The translations under genes were made by a program, and so were the position numbers. From NCBI GenBank assembly GCA_963717475.1, contig OY970337.1, positions 682,001-746,000 of the forward strand: a DNA stretch of 64,000 bases, in the 5' to 3' direction. This document shows, one piece after another, positions 27,776-36,969 of this stretch; the stretch's first letter is position 1, and each line of letters opens with the position of its first letter. Source of the stretch: AC-32 sp963717475. Its GTDB lineage: Bacteria; Actinomycetota; Thermoleophilia; Gaiellales; Gaiellaceae. The notes beneath the pieces were generated by a model. The model saw only the letters and a program-made list of their open reading frames with translations, made no database searches and was not told where the DNA came from.

Positions 27776-30132
27776 CGAACTGCGAAACTCGTCGTCAGGC
27801 GCCGCGTGTTCGGCAGCGTCCGCGCGCCGTTCTCGTTGTTCTTCGTCTCCTGATAGTCGGAGGCGTTGACGAGAAGCGTGTGCCGTCCGCGCGAGAGCCG
27901 GCCGGCGAGGACCTCGACGAGGCCGCGCCTCGCGTCATAGGCGACGGTCCGGTAGCGCCCGTCGACGCGGGCGAAGAGGGAGGTTGGGTCGACGCCCGAG
28001 CCGCGGTCGCGAACGGTGAGCCGCAGGCGCGCGCCGGAGGCGACCGTCGGCGTCAGCAGCCGCACGGTAGGCGGGCGGGTGTCATTCACCCAGAAGCGGA
28101 ACGTGTAGGCGCCGGCGGCACGCCGGCTGGGCGTGTCGAAGACGAGCTCATACGCGCCTCGAGCCGGGCGGAAGACTCCGGCGACCGGCTCGGGGCCGTA
28201 GAAGCCGGCCTGGTAGGGGTTCACGCGGATCGGCAGCGCCGTGAAGCCGGCGAGCCGGTCCTCGTCGCCTGCGCGCACGAGCCGGGGCGTCACGTGGACG
28301 CCGGCCGCGTGGGAGACGACGACTGCGCCCGCGTTCGCGGCCGGGCGGCGCAGGACGAAACGGAAGACCTGCTCCGGCCCGCGAAGGCTGTTGCGCACGC
28401 CGATGCCGCCCGGACTGCTCGGAAACTTGTACGTCGAGACGAGCGCGCGGCCGCGGCGCGTGTTGCCGCGGTACGTGCCGGGGCCGCGGAGCCGGCGCGC
28501 GTGCTCGCGGGCGAGCTTCCGCGCGGTTACGTGCAGCCAGTAGGGGATGCGCCGGACGTCCGTGCCGCGCGTGAGGACGAGGTAGCCGCTCGCATCGGAG
28601 TCGGCGGCACTCCTCGCCACAGAGGCGCGCAGCGTGACCTTCCCCGGGACCGTGGCGGCGCCGGGCGCCGACACGGAGATCCCGCCCGGCGAAACGCTCT
28701 TCTGCACCGACACGCTCCAGGCGCCCAGGCCGCCGCCCGCGTCGGCAAGCGCGACGGAGAGCGTGCGAGCCTGCCCGCGGCGGAGGTAGCCGAACGACAG
28801 GCTCGTGGGCGTGGCGAAGAGCAGCGGCTGGTCGGCGCGCGGGAGCCAGATCATCCCGCCGCCCACGCGGGTCGGCGGTGCGTGCCGTCCGTTCGCGGCG
28901 ACGGAGTTGCCGGTCGTGACGAGCGCGGACTTGATCTGGCTGACGCTCCAGTCCGGGTGCCGCTGGCGCAAGAGCGCCGCGGCGCCCGCCACGTGCGGCG
29001 CGGCCATGCTCGTGCCGTCGAACTCACGCCAGCTGCCGTAGCGGGCAGGCACGGAGGAGAGGATCGAGACCCCGGGGGCGGTCACGTCCGGCTTCAAGCG
29101 CAGGGAGTACGGCGTCGGGCCCGCGGACGAGAAGCTCGCGATCGCGCCCTCCTTCGTCGCCGCTGCCGCCGTGATCGCCTTCGGCGCCGACCCGGGCGAA
29201 TCGATCGAGCCGAACCCGAGCGCGTCGAAGTCGTTGCCCGCCGCGATCACCGGGACGACGCCGTGGTCCGCCGCGCCGTCGATCGCCTGGACGACGATGT
29301 CGCGGGCAGGTGTGATCTCCGGCTCGCCGAGCGAGAGGTTGATCACGTTCATGCCGTCTTCGACTGCGGCCTCGATCCCGGCGACGATCTCCGCCGAGTT
29401 GCCGTCGAGCCCGAACTGCCCGGTCGGGATCGTCAGCACCCGGTAGTTGCCCAGGTAGGCGGCCGGAGCGATTCCCGAGACGCTCACGGTGCCTCCGGGC
29501 CCTGGCGCCGAAGTGCCGTGATCGCCGGCCGCGATCCCTGCGACGTGCGTGCCGTGCTCCGACTCGATCGGATCGAAGGGCAGCTTGCCGTAGCGGTCCT
29601 TCGATCCCGGAGGCGGGAACGAGCGGGCGACGATCACCTTCGCGGTCGTGTACGCGGAGTTCCCCTTCGGGAAGCCCGGCGGAAGCGTGTAGCCGGCAGG
29701 GGAGAAGAACCGGTGGGTCTGGTCGATCCCGTCGTCGATGATCCCGATCTTGATGCCCTGGCCCGCGGTCGCGAGATCCGGGCCCCAGACCTGCGGGGCT
29801 CCGATCACGAACGGGCTCCGGAAGAGCGTGCGGTGGTAGCGAACGCTCGGGTAGACGCCGGTCACGCCCGGAAGACGAGCGAGACGCTGCTCGGAGGCGG
29901 GCGGCACGAGCAGCGCGAACCCGTCGAGGACGAGCCGGTACCGCCAGCGGACTCTCGCGTCCGGGACCGAGTGGTGCAGTGCAGCGAGGAAGTGCGCCTG
30001 CTGGACCGAGCGCTTCAGCGTGACCACGACCTCGACGCGCGCCGTGCGGGAGGGGGCGCGTCCTCTGGCCGACGCGCCGCCGAGCGGCAGGACGAAAACC
30101 GCCGCCGCAACCAGGAAAAGACCCCTGCGCAA
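27772..30132 (-). CDS. Secreted subtilisin-family (S8) serine protease
   Basis: About 786 residues from a TTG at 30132 that gives a signal peptide (LFLVAAAVFVLPLGGASARG); frames further upstream would run into tRNA-Leu. Then come a propeptide-like I9 segment, and an S8 catalytic domain with GIIDDGID (Asp), ESEHGTHVAGIAAG (His) and GTSMAAPHVAGAAALL (Ser), with a PA-type insert before the Ser region. The C-terminal 350 residues are beta-rich and contain Fn3/Ig-like repeats (RDRGSGVDPTSLFARVDGRY). It probably degrades extracellular protein or processes surface proteins. The gene is intact despite the poor sequence downstream. Confidence 0.92.
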   Translation of the reverse strand: MRRGLFLVAAAVFVLPLGGASARGRAPSRTARVEVVVTLKRSVQQAHFLAALHHSVPDARVRWRYRLVLDGFALLVPPASEQRLARLPGVTGVYPSVRYHRTLFRSPFVIGAPQVWGPDLATAGQGIKIGIIDDGIDQTHRFFSPAGYTLPPGFPKGNSAYTTAKVIVARSFPPPGSKDRYGKLPFDPIESEHGTHVAGIAAGDHGTSAPGPGGTVSVSGIAPAAYLGNYRVLTIPTGQFGLDGNSAEIVAGIEAAVEDGMNVINLSLGEPEITPARDIVVQAIDGAADHGVVPVIAAGNDFDALGFGSIDSPGSAPKAITAAAATKEGAIASFSSAGPTPYSLRLKPDVTAPGVSILSSVPARYGSWREFDGTSMAAPHVAGAAALLRQRHPDWSVSQIKSALVTTGNSVAANGRHAPPTRVGGGMIWLPRADQPLLFATPTSLSFGYLRRGQARTLSVALADAGGGLGAWSVSVQKSVSPGGISVSAPGAATVPGKVTLRASVARSAADSDASGYLVLTRGTDVRRIPYWLHVTARKLAREHARRLRGPGTYRGNTRRGRALVSTYKFPSSPGGIGVRNSLRGPEQVFRFVLRRPAANAGAVVVSHAAGVHVTPRLVRAGDEDRLAGFTALPIRVNPYQAGFYGPEPVAGVFRPARGAYELVFDTPSRRAAGAYTFRFWVNDTRPPTVRLLTPTVASGARLRLTVRDRGSGVDPTSLFARVDGRYRTVAYDARRGLVEVLAGRLSRGRHTLLVNASDYQETKNNENGARTLPNTRRLTTSFAVR

Positions 30133-30174
30133 GCCGAAAACCGTAGCCGCGCCGCGGCTACACTGTCCCTCCGC

Positions 30175-30258
30175 GCGGATGTGGCGGAATTGGTAGACGC
30201 GCACGGTTCAGGTCCGTGTGGGCGAAAGCCCGTGGAGGTTCAAGTCCTCTCATCCGCA
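30175..30258 (+). tRNA. tRNA-Leu(CAG)
   Basis: An 84-base class II tRNA: acceptor GCGGATG/CATCCGC with discriminator A, anticodon stem GCACGG/CCGTGT with loop TTCAGGT (anticodon CAG), long variable arm GGGCGAAAGCCC and T-loop GTTCAAGTC. No CCA is encoded and no terminator is obvious. Confidence 0.96.
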
Positions 30259-30387
30259 TCTCTGAGACGTCGCCCTCGTTTACCGGAAGCCATGATCGCG
30301 GAATAACAGGCTGCACGCTGCGAGCGCGGGAGATAGCGATCGAAGACGACATCGGGCCGAGGGACTCGATCTCCGAGGATCAGGATC

Positions 30388-30950
30388 GTGCGCTGTCTCT
30401 GTAGGCGCGCTGCTGCTTGCCTCAGGCCGCGTTCGCGGCGGACGCCCTGGCCGGCGGGCCGGCACCCGGACCCGCCGCCGAAGCCCCGCCACCGCCGCCT
30501 CCTGCGCCCACCCATCCGCCGCCTCCGCCTCACCGCCGGCGGTCGTCGCGCGCCTCCGCCGCCGCCGGCGTACGTCGCGCCGCCGCCGCCGCCCCGCTCC
30601 GGTCGTGCACGCCAAGCCGAGAAGGACGTGAAGCGGGTCACGTCGCGAAGCCAAAGAAGAACGTGCGGTCGCGCCGAAGCCGGCGAACGGCCGCTGCTCG
30701 CGGCCGCCGGCGCCGGTCGGCAGCGACTCGACCGCTGGCGACGCTCTCGTCGGCGCTGCTGATCGTCGCCTGTTGGCGTCGCTGCTCGCTCTCTCGCGGT
30801 CGGCGTCTCGTTCATGCCGGCGTCCGCGGTGCCGTTCGACGCTCGGGCGTGCGGCTCGGGCGAAGCCGCCAGACGATCCTCTCGCCGGCCTGGCGATCGG
30901 CGTCGTGTGCGCGCTCGTCGGTCTCCTGCACGGCGGTGGTCAGGCGATGA
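30388..30950 (+). pseudogene. Frameshifted secreted proline-rich protein
   Basis: A GTG at 30388 starts a region where fragments in different frames read as one protein: a signal peptide ending LPQAAFAADALAGG, a proline-rich linker (APPPPPPAPTHPPPPP), a Lys/Arg-rich part (KPKKNVRSRRSRR) and a C-terminal hydrophobic stretch (PLAGLAIGVVCALVGLLHGG). At least three frame changes are needed. Either decay or indel errors; the next gene downstream has the same problem. Confidence 0.45.
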
Positions 30951-31852
30951 GGCGCGCGCTGCTCGCCGCGATCCTCGGAGCTCGCCGCCGCTCCCGGCGC
31001 TCGCTGCCGCGGACTCGCCGCGCCCTCGCGACCATCAGCGCGGGCCCACCGACCCGGTCGAAGCTCGAGCACCGCGAGCTTCAGTTCTCGGCGCCAACGC
31101 GAACGACGCGAGTTCGCCTGCGCGCTCGATCAGGGGCGCGTTTCGCGGCTGCATCTCGCCGCTCACCGCGCCGGATCCCCGACGGCCGAGCACACCTTCT
31201 ACGTGGTCGCGATCAAGGGCAACGACCGGCAACCGGTCCCGTCGTACTGGACGTGGACGGTCGACACGAACGCCGCCCGCTGCAGTGCGCGCCGCAGAGC
31301 TCGGTCTCGTACCGCCGGCTGGCGCTGACGTGGACGCCGTCCGCGGACACCGACCACGTCGTCATCTTCAGGTTCACCGAGCCAGAAGCAGGTGAGCCGG
31401 CGCGCAGGTCTACAGCGGGTCCGCGCCACCGGCTACGCGAGCGCGAAGTTCGACAACGGCCGTCTACCACCGCTACACGGTCGTGAGCTACGACAAGGCG
31501 GGGAACGCCTCGGCCCGGCGGTGCCGTGTTCGTCGTCCCGCCGTCTGCGCTCCTGTCGAGCCCTCGCGAAGGCACAGTCGTGAACGCGCGGCGCGCCGCC
31601 GACTCTGCGCTGGCGCCGCGTTCCGGGAGGCGCGCTACTACAACGTCCAGCTCTATCGCGGCAGCCACAAGGTCTTGAGCGCGTGGCCGCTCTCCGCACG
31701 CTTCCACTGGGACGCGCGTGGACGTACCAGCGGCCACCACTTTCGGCTGAAGGCGCGGCGACTACACGTGGTACGTCTGGCCGAGCATGAGGCCGCTGCC
31801 GCAAGGCGCGTACGGCGCGATCGTCGGGCAGGCCTCGTTCGTGGTGCGCTAG
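30947..31852 (+). pseudogene. Frameshifted secreted Ig/Fn3-like surface protein
   Basis: ATG 30947 begins a signal peptide (MRRALLAAIL...). Scattered over three frames follow DPVEARA, CALDQGRV, HTFYVVAIKGNDRQPVPSYWTW, RRLALTWTPSADTDHVVIFR, YHRYTVVSYDKAGNASA, VPGARYYNVQLYRGSHKVLS and GDYTWYVWPSMRPLPQGAYG, ending ASFVVR at 31852. These are hallmarks of actinobacterial Ig-like repeat plus fibronectin type III proteins. At least six frame changes occur in 0.9 kb. Conserved residues either side of each break suggest recent indels, perhaps sequencing error. Confidence 0.55.
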
Positions 31853-31854
31853 CG

Positions 31855-32295
31855 CTAGCCGGCGAGCGCCTGCGAGGACGTCGTCCGCGTGCCGGTCGGG
31901 GTTCACGCGGCGCATGATCCGCGCGACGTTTCCGTCGGCGTCGATCACGAACGTCGAGCGCTCGTAGGAGTTCTTGCCCTCCTGGCCGACGCCGTAAGGC
32001 TCGGCGAGCTTGTGCTCCGGGTCGGCGAGCAGCGTGAACGGGAGGGAGTACTTCGAGCGGAAGCGCTCGTGTGACGCGGTGGTGTCCGCGCTGATCCCGA
32101 AGACCTCGGCGCCGGCCCGCTGGAACTCCGCCCAGCTGTCGCGGATCCCGCACGCCTGCCGCGTGCAGCCGGGGGTGTCGTCCTTGGGATAGAAGTAGAG
32201 GACGACCGGCTTGCCGCGCAGGGCCGAGAGCTTGACCTTCTCGCCGCGTCGCTGTCGAGCGTGAAATCGGGCGCCGGGTTTCCTTCTTCGATCAC
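31855..32295 (-). CDS. bcp: Bcp/PrxQ-type peroxiredoxin, two frameshifts
   Basis: A thiol peroxidase that reduces H2O2 and alkyl hydroperoxides. Seen are IEEGNPAPDFTLDSD in one frame, then KVKLSALRGKPVVLYFYPKD, the peroxidatic Cys and resolving Cys in DDTPGCTRQACG, FRSKYSLPFTLLADPEHKLAEPYGV and SYERSTFVIDADGNVARIMRRV in a second. Breaks lie near 32250 and near the 3' end (31870), where another frame gives the expected ALAG stop. The total length, about 146 codons, is normal. Start taken as GTG 32295. Probably a functional gene with sequence errors. Confidence 0.8.
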
Positions 32296-32482
32296 GGCCA
32301 GGATGGTGCACCTCGTCCGGTGATGCCACCGAGACTCTGGGTCGCGAGCGCCAAGCCGAACGCGCACTTGGCCGCAGCAAGGCTGGGATGCCTTGCTAAG
32401 GACAAGGGTGCGGTCTGGCGCCGCGTGATCGCGGGCCGGGCCGGATTCATTGCCGGACGGGGCGCGCGCTAGGCTGATTCGC

Positions 32483-32862
32483 GTGCGGCGGTTCTTCCGC
32501 GACATGAACCCGACGGTTCGCGGTTTCGGCGTGATCGCGCTGATTGCGCTGGTCGTCGTCGTCCTGCAGCTCGAGCGGACGCTGACGGCGCTCTTCATCC
32601 TAGCGCGGATCGCGTTCTTCTTCGCGCTCGCCTACTTCATCTATCTCCTGTGGCGCGACCCCGGAACGACATCGCGACGTGGTCGACGCGGGCGCGGGTC
32701 GTCTTCTACGGATCGGCGCTGCTGATGGTCGTGAACGTGGCGGTCCGCTTCTGGGTTCCGGTCGGAAACGGCCTGAGCCTGATCGCCTTCCTGGCGGTGT
32801 TCGTCTGCGGCGGCTTCGCCATGTGGCGCATCTGGCGCGACGAGCACAGCTACGGGTACTAG
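32483..32862 (+). CDS. Small integral membrane protein, one frameshift
   Basis: About 126 codons from GTG 32483. The first frame gives FFRDMNPTVRGFGVIALIALVVVVL and ILARIAFFFALAYFIYLLWR, the second (after a break near 32650-32660) NDIATWSTRARVVFYGSALLMVVNVAVRFWV and LIAFLAVFVCGGFAMWRIWRDE. Four hydrophobic helices are predicted in total. The frames join smoothly at LLWRD/RNDI, so a one-base indel is likely. Family not recognised; function unknown. Confidence 0.6.
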
Positions 32863-32929
32863 TTTCAAATCGCCACCGCGCGGCTAAGCGTCTAGCCGGT
32901 GGGCAGGCTCGAGCTTCGAGGGGATCGAG

Positions 32930-34222
32930 GTGAAGACGCGCCGACTCTGGTTCGTCTTCCTCTGCGCCGTCGGGACGCTCGGCCTCTACTACTGGATCTG
33001 GTCCTACCGCGTGCACGCCGAGCTGCGCGGCTACGACCGCACCGAGGAAGGCGTCGACGCGGCCGAGCTCTGCGGAATCGACCCTGCGCGCTCAACGCTC
33101 GCAGTCAGCATCGGCTCGTTGCTGATCGTCCCGCCGTTCGTCTCCCAGTGGCGTTTCTACAAGCGGATCCGTCTGGCACAGGAGCTGGCGGGCGTCAAGG
33201 AGCACGAGCGGATCAACCACGCACTCGGCTTCGCCCTCTTCCTGCTCGCGTACTTCCTCCTCCCGTTCGGCTCGCCTATGCCCAGCGCCACCTCAACCGG
33301 CTCTGGCGCCGCGTTCAGGTCGAGGAGGAGAAAGCCGCTCTCGGGATGCGCAGCGTGGCCGCGGCCGAGGAGCGGAGCCGGGCGGTCCGCAGGCAGCGGC
33401 AAGAAAGGGAGAGGCACCGGCGCAGATGGCTCGTGCGGGGTGTCGTCTTGCTGAACCTCGCGCTGATCGGTCGATCGCGGTGAGCGGCCGGCCGGCGAGC
33501 GTGTGGTTCTACGCGACCAGGCACGACGCCTTCGCGAGCCTCGGCAAGGGCCTGCTCGTCGGGCTCGCGGTCTTCCTCCTGATCGCCACGCTCGGGTACG
33601 TGGTGAAGCGGCGCGAGCTCTACGCGCGCTGGCCCGAGGTCGCCTTCGGCAAGCCGGTCCTGGCGCGACGTTCGTGCTGCTCGTCTTCGGCGCGGGCTTC
33701 CGGGTCGCGAGCCACGAGGCCGCGGTCTCGAGCGCGGTCCCGAACGTCAACGGGAGCGAAGTGCAGCGGGAGCGCGCGCAGCGGGACGCCGTCGACTGGG
33801 GAAACCAGCTGGCCTCGCTCCCGCCCGAGAACGACGCGGCGTTCAAGGACATCCGGGCCGTCGGCTCGCTGCTGAAACGGCACGGCAACAGCGTCCGCGC
33901 TCTCGCGCTGAACCGGGACGCCGAGCGCCACTTCGCCCACATGCTCGCCGCCGTGCGCGGCATTCCCGACTATCCCGAGGCGGACCTGAACGAGCTCCGC
34001 GACTCGCTCGTCGGCCTCCTCGTCCTGCGGCACCGGGCCGCGCAGCTCTACGTGCGCGCGCTCGAGGACAACGCCCGCCGAGGGATCCCGCTGACGCAGG
34101 ACACGCGGGCCCGCGCGCTGCTCGACGAGGGTGACCGCCTGCTCGACCGCGCGGACAAGCAGGAGCCCCCGCTCGTCGCGCGAATCAAGCGCATGAGCCG
34201 GCGCTACTCGGCGTCCGGCTGA
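32930..34222 (+). CDS. DUF4234-like membrane protein, three frameshifts
   Basis: From GTG 32930. The N-terminal part RRLWFVFLCAVGTLGLYYWIWSYRVHAELRGYD resembles DUF4234 domains (short membrane proteins of unknown role), with LAVSIGSLLIVPPFVSQWRFYKRI and a second helix pair. A charged coiled-coil-like segment (RRVQVEEEKAALGMRSVAAAEERSRAVRR), another helix pair, and a soluble C-terminal domain ending RMSRRYSASG follow. Frame changes near 33275, 33455 and 33660 are required to join them into about 430 residues. Function unknown. Confidence 0.55.
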
Positions 34223-34345
34223 CGGGCTCCCCGGAGACCGGTACGTACTTTCCCGCGTCCGGCAGGCGGCTCTACCCGGACGACGCGGGAGCCCGTAGCC
34301 GCTGTGATCCGTGAAACATCGGCACTCGGACTAGGAGGGTCCACT

Positions 34346-34702
34346 ATGCGCAAGGTCATCCTCATCGGAATCGGAGCACTCGCACTGGCGGCGGCGGCAC
34401 CACTAGCCAGCGGCGGCACGGCCTCCGCCTCGAAGCTCGTCGTCGCCATGCGCGACCCCGGCTGCCACTGGTTCTACGTCGGCGGCGGCCCCAACCACCG
34501 CCAGTTCGTCAAGTCGGTCACCCGGACCGGCGCTGTCCGCCTCACCAACCTCGACGAAGCAGCGCTGATCATCAAAGGCCCGAAGGGCACGGTGAAGGAA
34601 AAGGTCGGCGCCTCGCTGACGCTCAAGGCCAAGGGCCTCTACAAGATCACGATGGTCAAGCAGGCCGCGGACGACAACCACCTTCGCCTCACCATCAAGT
34701 AA
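34346..34702 (+). CDS. Small secreted protein
   Basis: 118 residues with a signal peptide (MRKVILIGIGALALAAAAP, cleavage after TASA) and a mature domain of about 90 residues: DPGCHWFYVGGGPNHRQFVKSV, then NLDEAALIIKGPKGTVKEKVGASLTLKAKGLYKITMV, a beta-rich single domain. ATG 34346 follows GGAGGG at a good distance. Family unknown; likely periplasmic or extracellular. It ends before a strong shared terminator. Confidence 0.7.
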   Translation: MRKVILIGIGALALAAAAPLASGGTASASKLVVAMRDPGCHWFYVGGGPNHRQFVKSVTRTGAVRLTNLDEAALIIKGPKGTVKEKVGASLTLKAKGLYKITMVKQAADDNHLRLTIK

Positions 34703-34725
34703 CACGCGCATAGCGTGTCGATGAG

Positions 34726-34749
34726 GAGGGCCCGCTGCAGCGGGCCCTC
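34726..34749. terminator. Bidirectional terminator
   Basis: A perfect 24-base palindrome (GAGGGCCCGCTG and its complement) followed by TTTATT, between the small secreted protein gene and the convergent hemQ gene. Confidence 0.85.
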
Positions 34750-34750
34750 T

Positions 34751-35443
34751 TTATTGCGTGGTGACGGAGACCTGCGCGCCGTCGAGCTCGTCCAACGCTT
34801 CGCGGATCTCGCAGAGGCGGCCGACGAAGATCGGCGTGTCGCGCTCGGTGTAGCGGCTCGCCTCGGTGTCGCGCAGCGTCAGCATCAGGTGCATGAAGTC
34901 CGACGGCTCCTCGCACTCGAAGGCGGTCATGAACTCCTGGTCGTCGATCCCGAACGAGTACGTCGTGTGGTTCAGGATCGTCCGGAACTCGTGGCCGATG
35001 CGCATGTGCTCGTCCATCGCGCGCTGGCGGTCTTCCTGCCCAAGCGAGTACCAGGGCCGCACCTTCACGAACGGGTAGACGACGAGGTACGGCGAGCCTT
35101 TCGGGACGACCTGGCGCGGCTTGCGCGCCTTCGTGTACTCGGAGGCCTTCGTCGTGGCCAGATAGGAGTACGGCGTCTCGAGCCAGCCGGCGATCGGCGT
35201 CCCGTTCAGCGCGGCGCCGAGCTCGCCGAGGTCGTCGTAGCGCTCCGTGATCTTCCAGAGGAAGAAATCGGCGTCCGGCCGCACGCCGGTCACCGAGTAG
35301 GCGCGGAGCGAAACCATGCGCCCGGTCCAGTCCTCGACCACCTCGGCGAAGGCGTCCTTGCCCGCGCGCCGCTCGTCGATCGGGAGCCGTCGCCAGGCGG
35401 GATCGACCTTGTAGAACGTGTAGGCGACGTACTGGCCGGCCAT
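34751..35443 (-). CDS. hemQ: Coproheme decarboxylase (chlorite dismutase family)
   Basis: 230 residues of the chlorite dismutase superfamily. In Actinomycetota this member (HemQ/ChdC) makes the last step of the coproporphyrin-dependent heme pathway, oxidative decarboxylation of coproheme III to heme b. Marks are MVSLRAYSVTGVRPDADFFLWKI, YLVVYPFVKVRPWYSLGQEDRQRAMDEHMRIGHEF (Tyr and His active-site block, about 120-155) and FGIDDQEFMTAFECEEPSDFMHLMLTLRD. ATG 35443. Other heme genes are not in the window, so its pathway role is by family knowledge. Confidence 0.9.
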   Translation of the reverse strand: MAGQYVAYTFYKVDPAWRRLPIDERRAGKDAFAEVVEDWTGRMVSLRAYSVTGVRPDADFFLWKITERYDDLGELGAALNGTPIAGWLETPYSYLATTKASEYTKARKPRQVVPKGSPYLVVYPFVKVRPWYSLGQEDRQRAMDEHMRIGHEFRTILNHTTYSFGIDDQEFMTAFECEEPSDFMHLMLTLRDTEASRYTERDTPIFVGRLCEIREALDELDGAQVSVTTQ

Positions 35444-35521
35444 CCGGAGAAAGCCTAGCGGCGTAGGCTCGACGGAGCCGCCAGGGAGCGGAGGCCGCGA
35501 CTTGTCGCGGCCGGGAGCGGA

Positions 35522-36914
35522 TCAGCCGGCGGCAGGCGGTCAGCTTTCCGTGGCGGAGGTCTCTGACGGCCCGGCGGAAGAGCGGCAGGCTGGCCTTCGC
35601 GGTGTGGTCGGCGTAGTACAGGCCCGACTGCCAGCCGTCGAGGCTGAACTCGTCGAAGGTGTGGAAGATGAAGAGCCCCTTCACGGTCGGCTGGCAGTAC
35701 GCGAGCGCGAGCGCCTTGCGGTAGTACGCGGCCTGGAGCTCGGGGCTGACGCGGAGCGCCTCGGTGGCGCTCGCCGTCTCGTAGGCGGCGAGCTTGTTCT
35801 GCGGGATCGTGGTCTGGACGCCGAACTCGGTGTAGAGGATCGGGAGCGTGCGCCCCCTCTGCGGAGTCCCGCGGAAGGCCTCGTCGAGCAGGGTCACGAG
35901 CTTCGGGTAGTCCGCGAGCGTGATCTGGGTCGTCTTCGGGTGCGAGACCGTGGGCGGCACCTTCGACGTGAGCATGTAGGGATGGATCGCGAAGGCGTCC
36001 ATCAAAGGCGCCTTCCGGCCGCTTGCGCGGTAGGCGGCGCCGAGGTCGCGGATGAATGCGGTCGGCGAGTGCGTCGGGCGGATCCCGTTCGGACGGTCGG
36101 CGCCGCGCGGCGAGAGCCCTCCGCCGACCACCCGCACCTGCGGCGCGGCGTCCTTGAGCGCGTCATAGGTGCGGGCGAGCAGGTTCTCGTAGGCCTTGGC
36201 CGCGGCATCGCTCCCGCCGGCTCCGAACTGCGGTTTCCAGAAGGTGCTCAGGTTCGGCTCGTTGCCGACGATCACGGCGTACGCGCTCGGTACCGCCCGC
36301 GCGACCGCGGCAGTGAACTGCGCGAACTGCTCGCGCTCGGCTCCGTCCCGCGGCGTGTTCCGCCCGAGACCGTTCCAGACGACGATGAACAGACGCATGT
36401 GCGCGCGCTTCGCCGCCCGGGCCGCGTTCAGTGTCCCGCGCAGGCTCCCCGGCGGCGGTGCCGTCAGGCCGGCCTTCCACGTCGCCGTGAGCGCGAGCGC
36501 GCCGAAGCCCGCGCGGCGCGAGAGGTTGACGGCCGAGTCGGCTGCGGCCGGGTCCTGCTGGGCCAGCGAGTCGTCGACCACGCCGACGGTGAACGCGTGC
36601 AGCCGCGGGCCGTTCGGCGAGGGCGGGGGCGGCAGCTTCGCGGTCGTCGCAGGTACCGGGGAGGTCGTCGTGGTCGGCGGGACGACCGGCACTCCGCCGG
36701 AGGTCGACGTGGCTCCGGGAACGCTCGCTCCCGTCGTCGCCGTTGCAGGCAGCGTGCCGGTCGACGAGGTCCCGGAAGTCCCCGGCGTGCTCTGAGCGGT
36801 CGACGGAAGCGCGTTCGCCGCTCCGCTGCCGTCGTGGGACGAGACGACGACGGCCGCCACCGCGCCTGCTCCGGCCACGACCGCTATCCCCACCGCCAGC
36901 AGGTCTTTCCTCAC
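35522..36914 (-). CDS. Membrane-anchored TIM-barrel glycosidase-like protein
   Basis: About 460 codons. An N-terminal signal anchor (LLAVGIAVVAGAGAVAAVVVSS) and a Ser/Thr/Pro-rich linker (about 35-100) carry a GH5/GH39-like barrel: acid/base Glu in VIVGNEPNLSTFW and probable nucleophile in LPILYTEFGVQT, with FIFHTFDEFSLDGWQSGLYY near the end. The frame has no stop until deep in hemQ; a one-base shift near LTAC gives AAG then TGA at 35522, which I take as the true end. The GTG start lies in a 14-bp triplicated segment. Substrate unknown, probably a polysaccharide. Confidence 0.7.
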
Positions 36915-36951
36915 TGGGCTTTCCTCACTGGGCTTTCCTCACGGGGCAGGA
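36912..36951 (-). repeat. 14-bp tandem repeat over the glycosidase start
   Basis: GTGAGGAAAGCCCA is present three times in tandem (the last copy diverges as GTGAGGAAAGACCT inside the gene). Each copy holds a GTG and, for the next copy, an upstream GAGGAA that can serve as Shine-Dalgarno. Because 14 is not a multiple of three the three GTGs lie in different frames; only the one at 36914 reads into the protein. Confidence 0.8.
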
Positions 36952-36969
36952 GGCTACCCTTGCCCGGCC

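Noticed and set aside
27880..30306. Long plus-strand frame opposite the subtilase
   Set aside because: Low-complexity Arg/Ala sequence; the catalytic triad lies on the minus strand.
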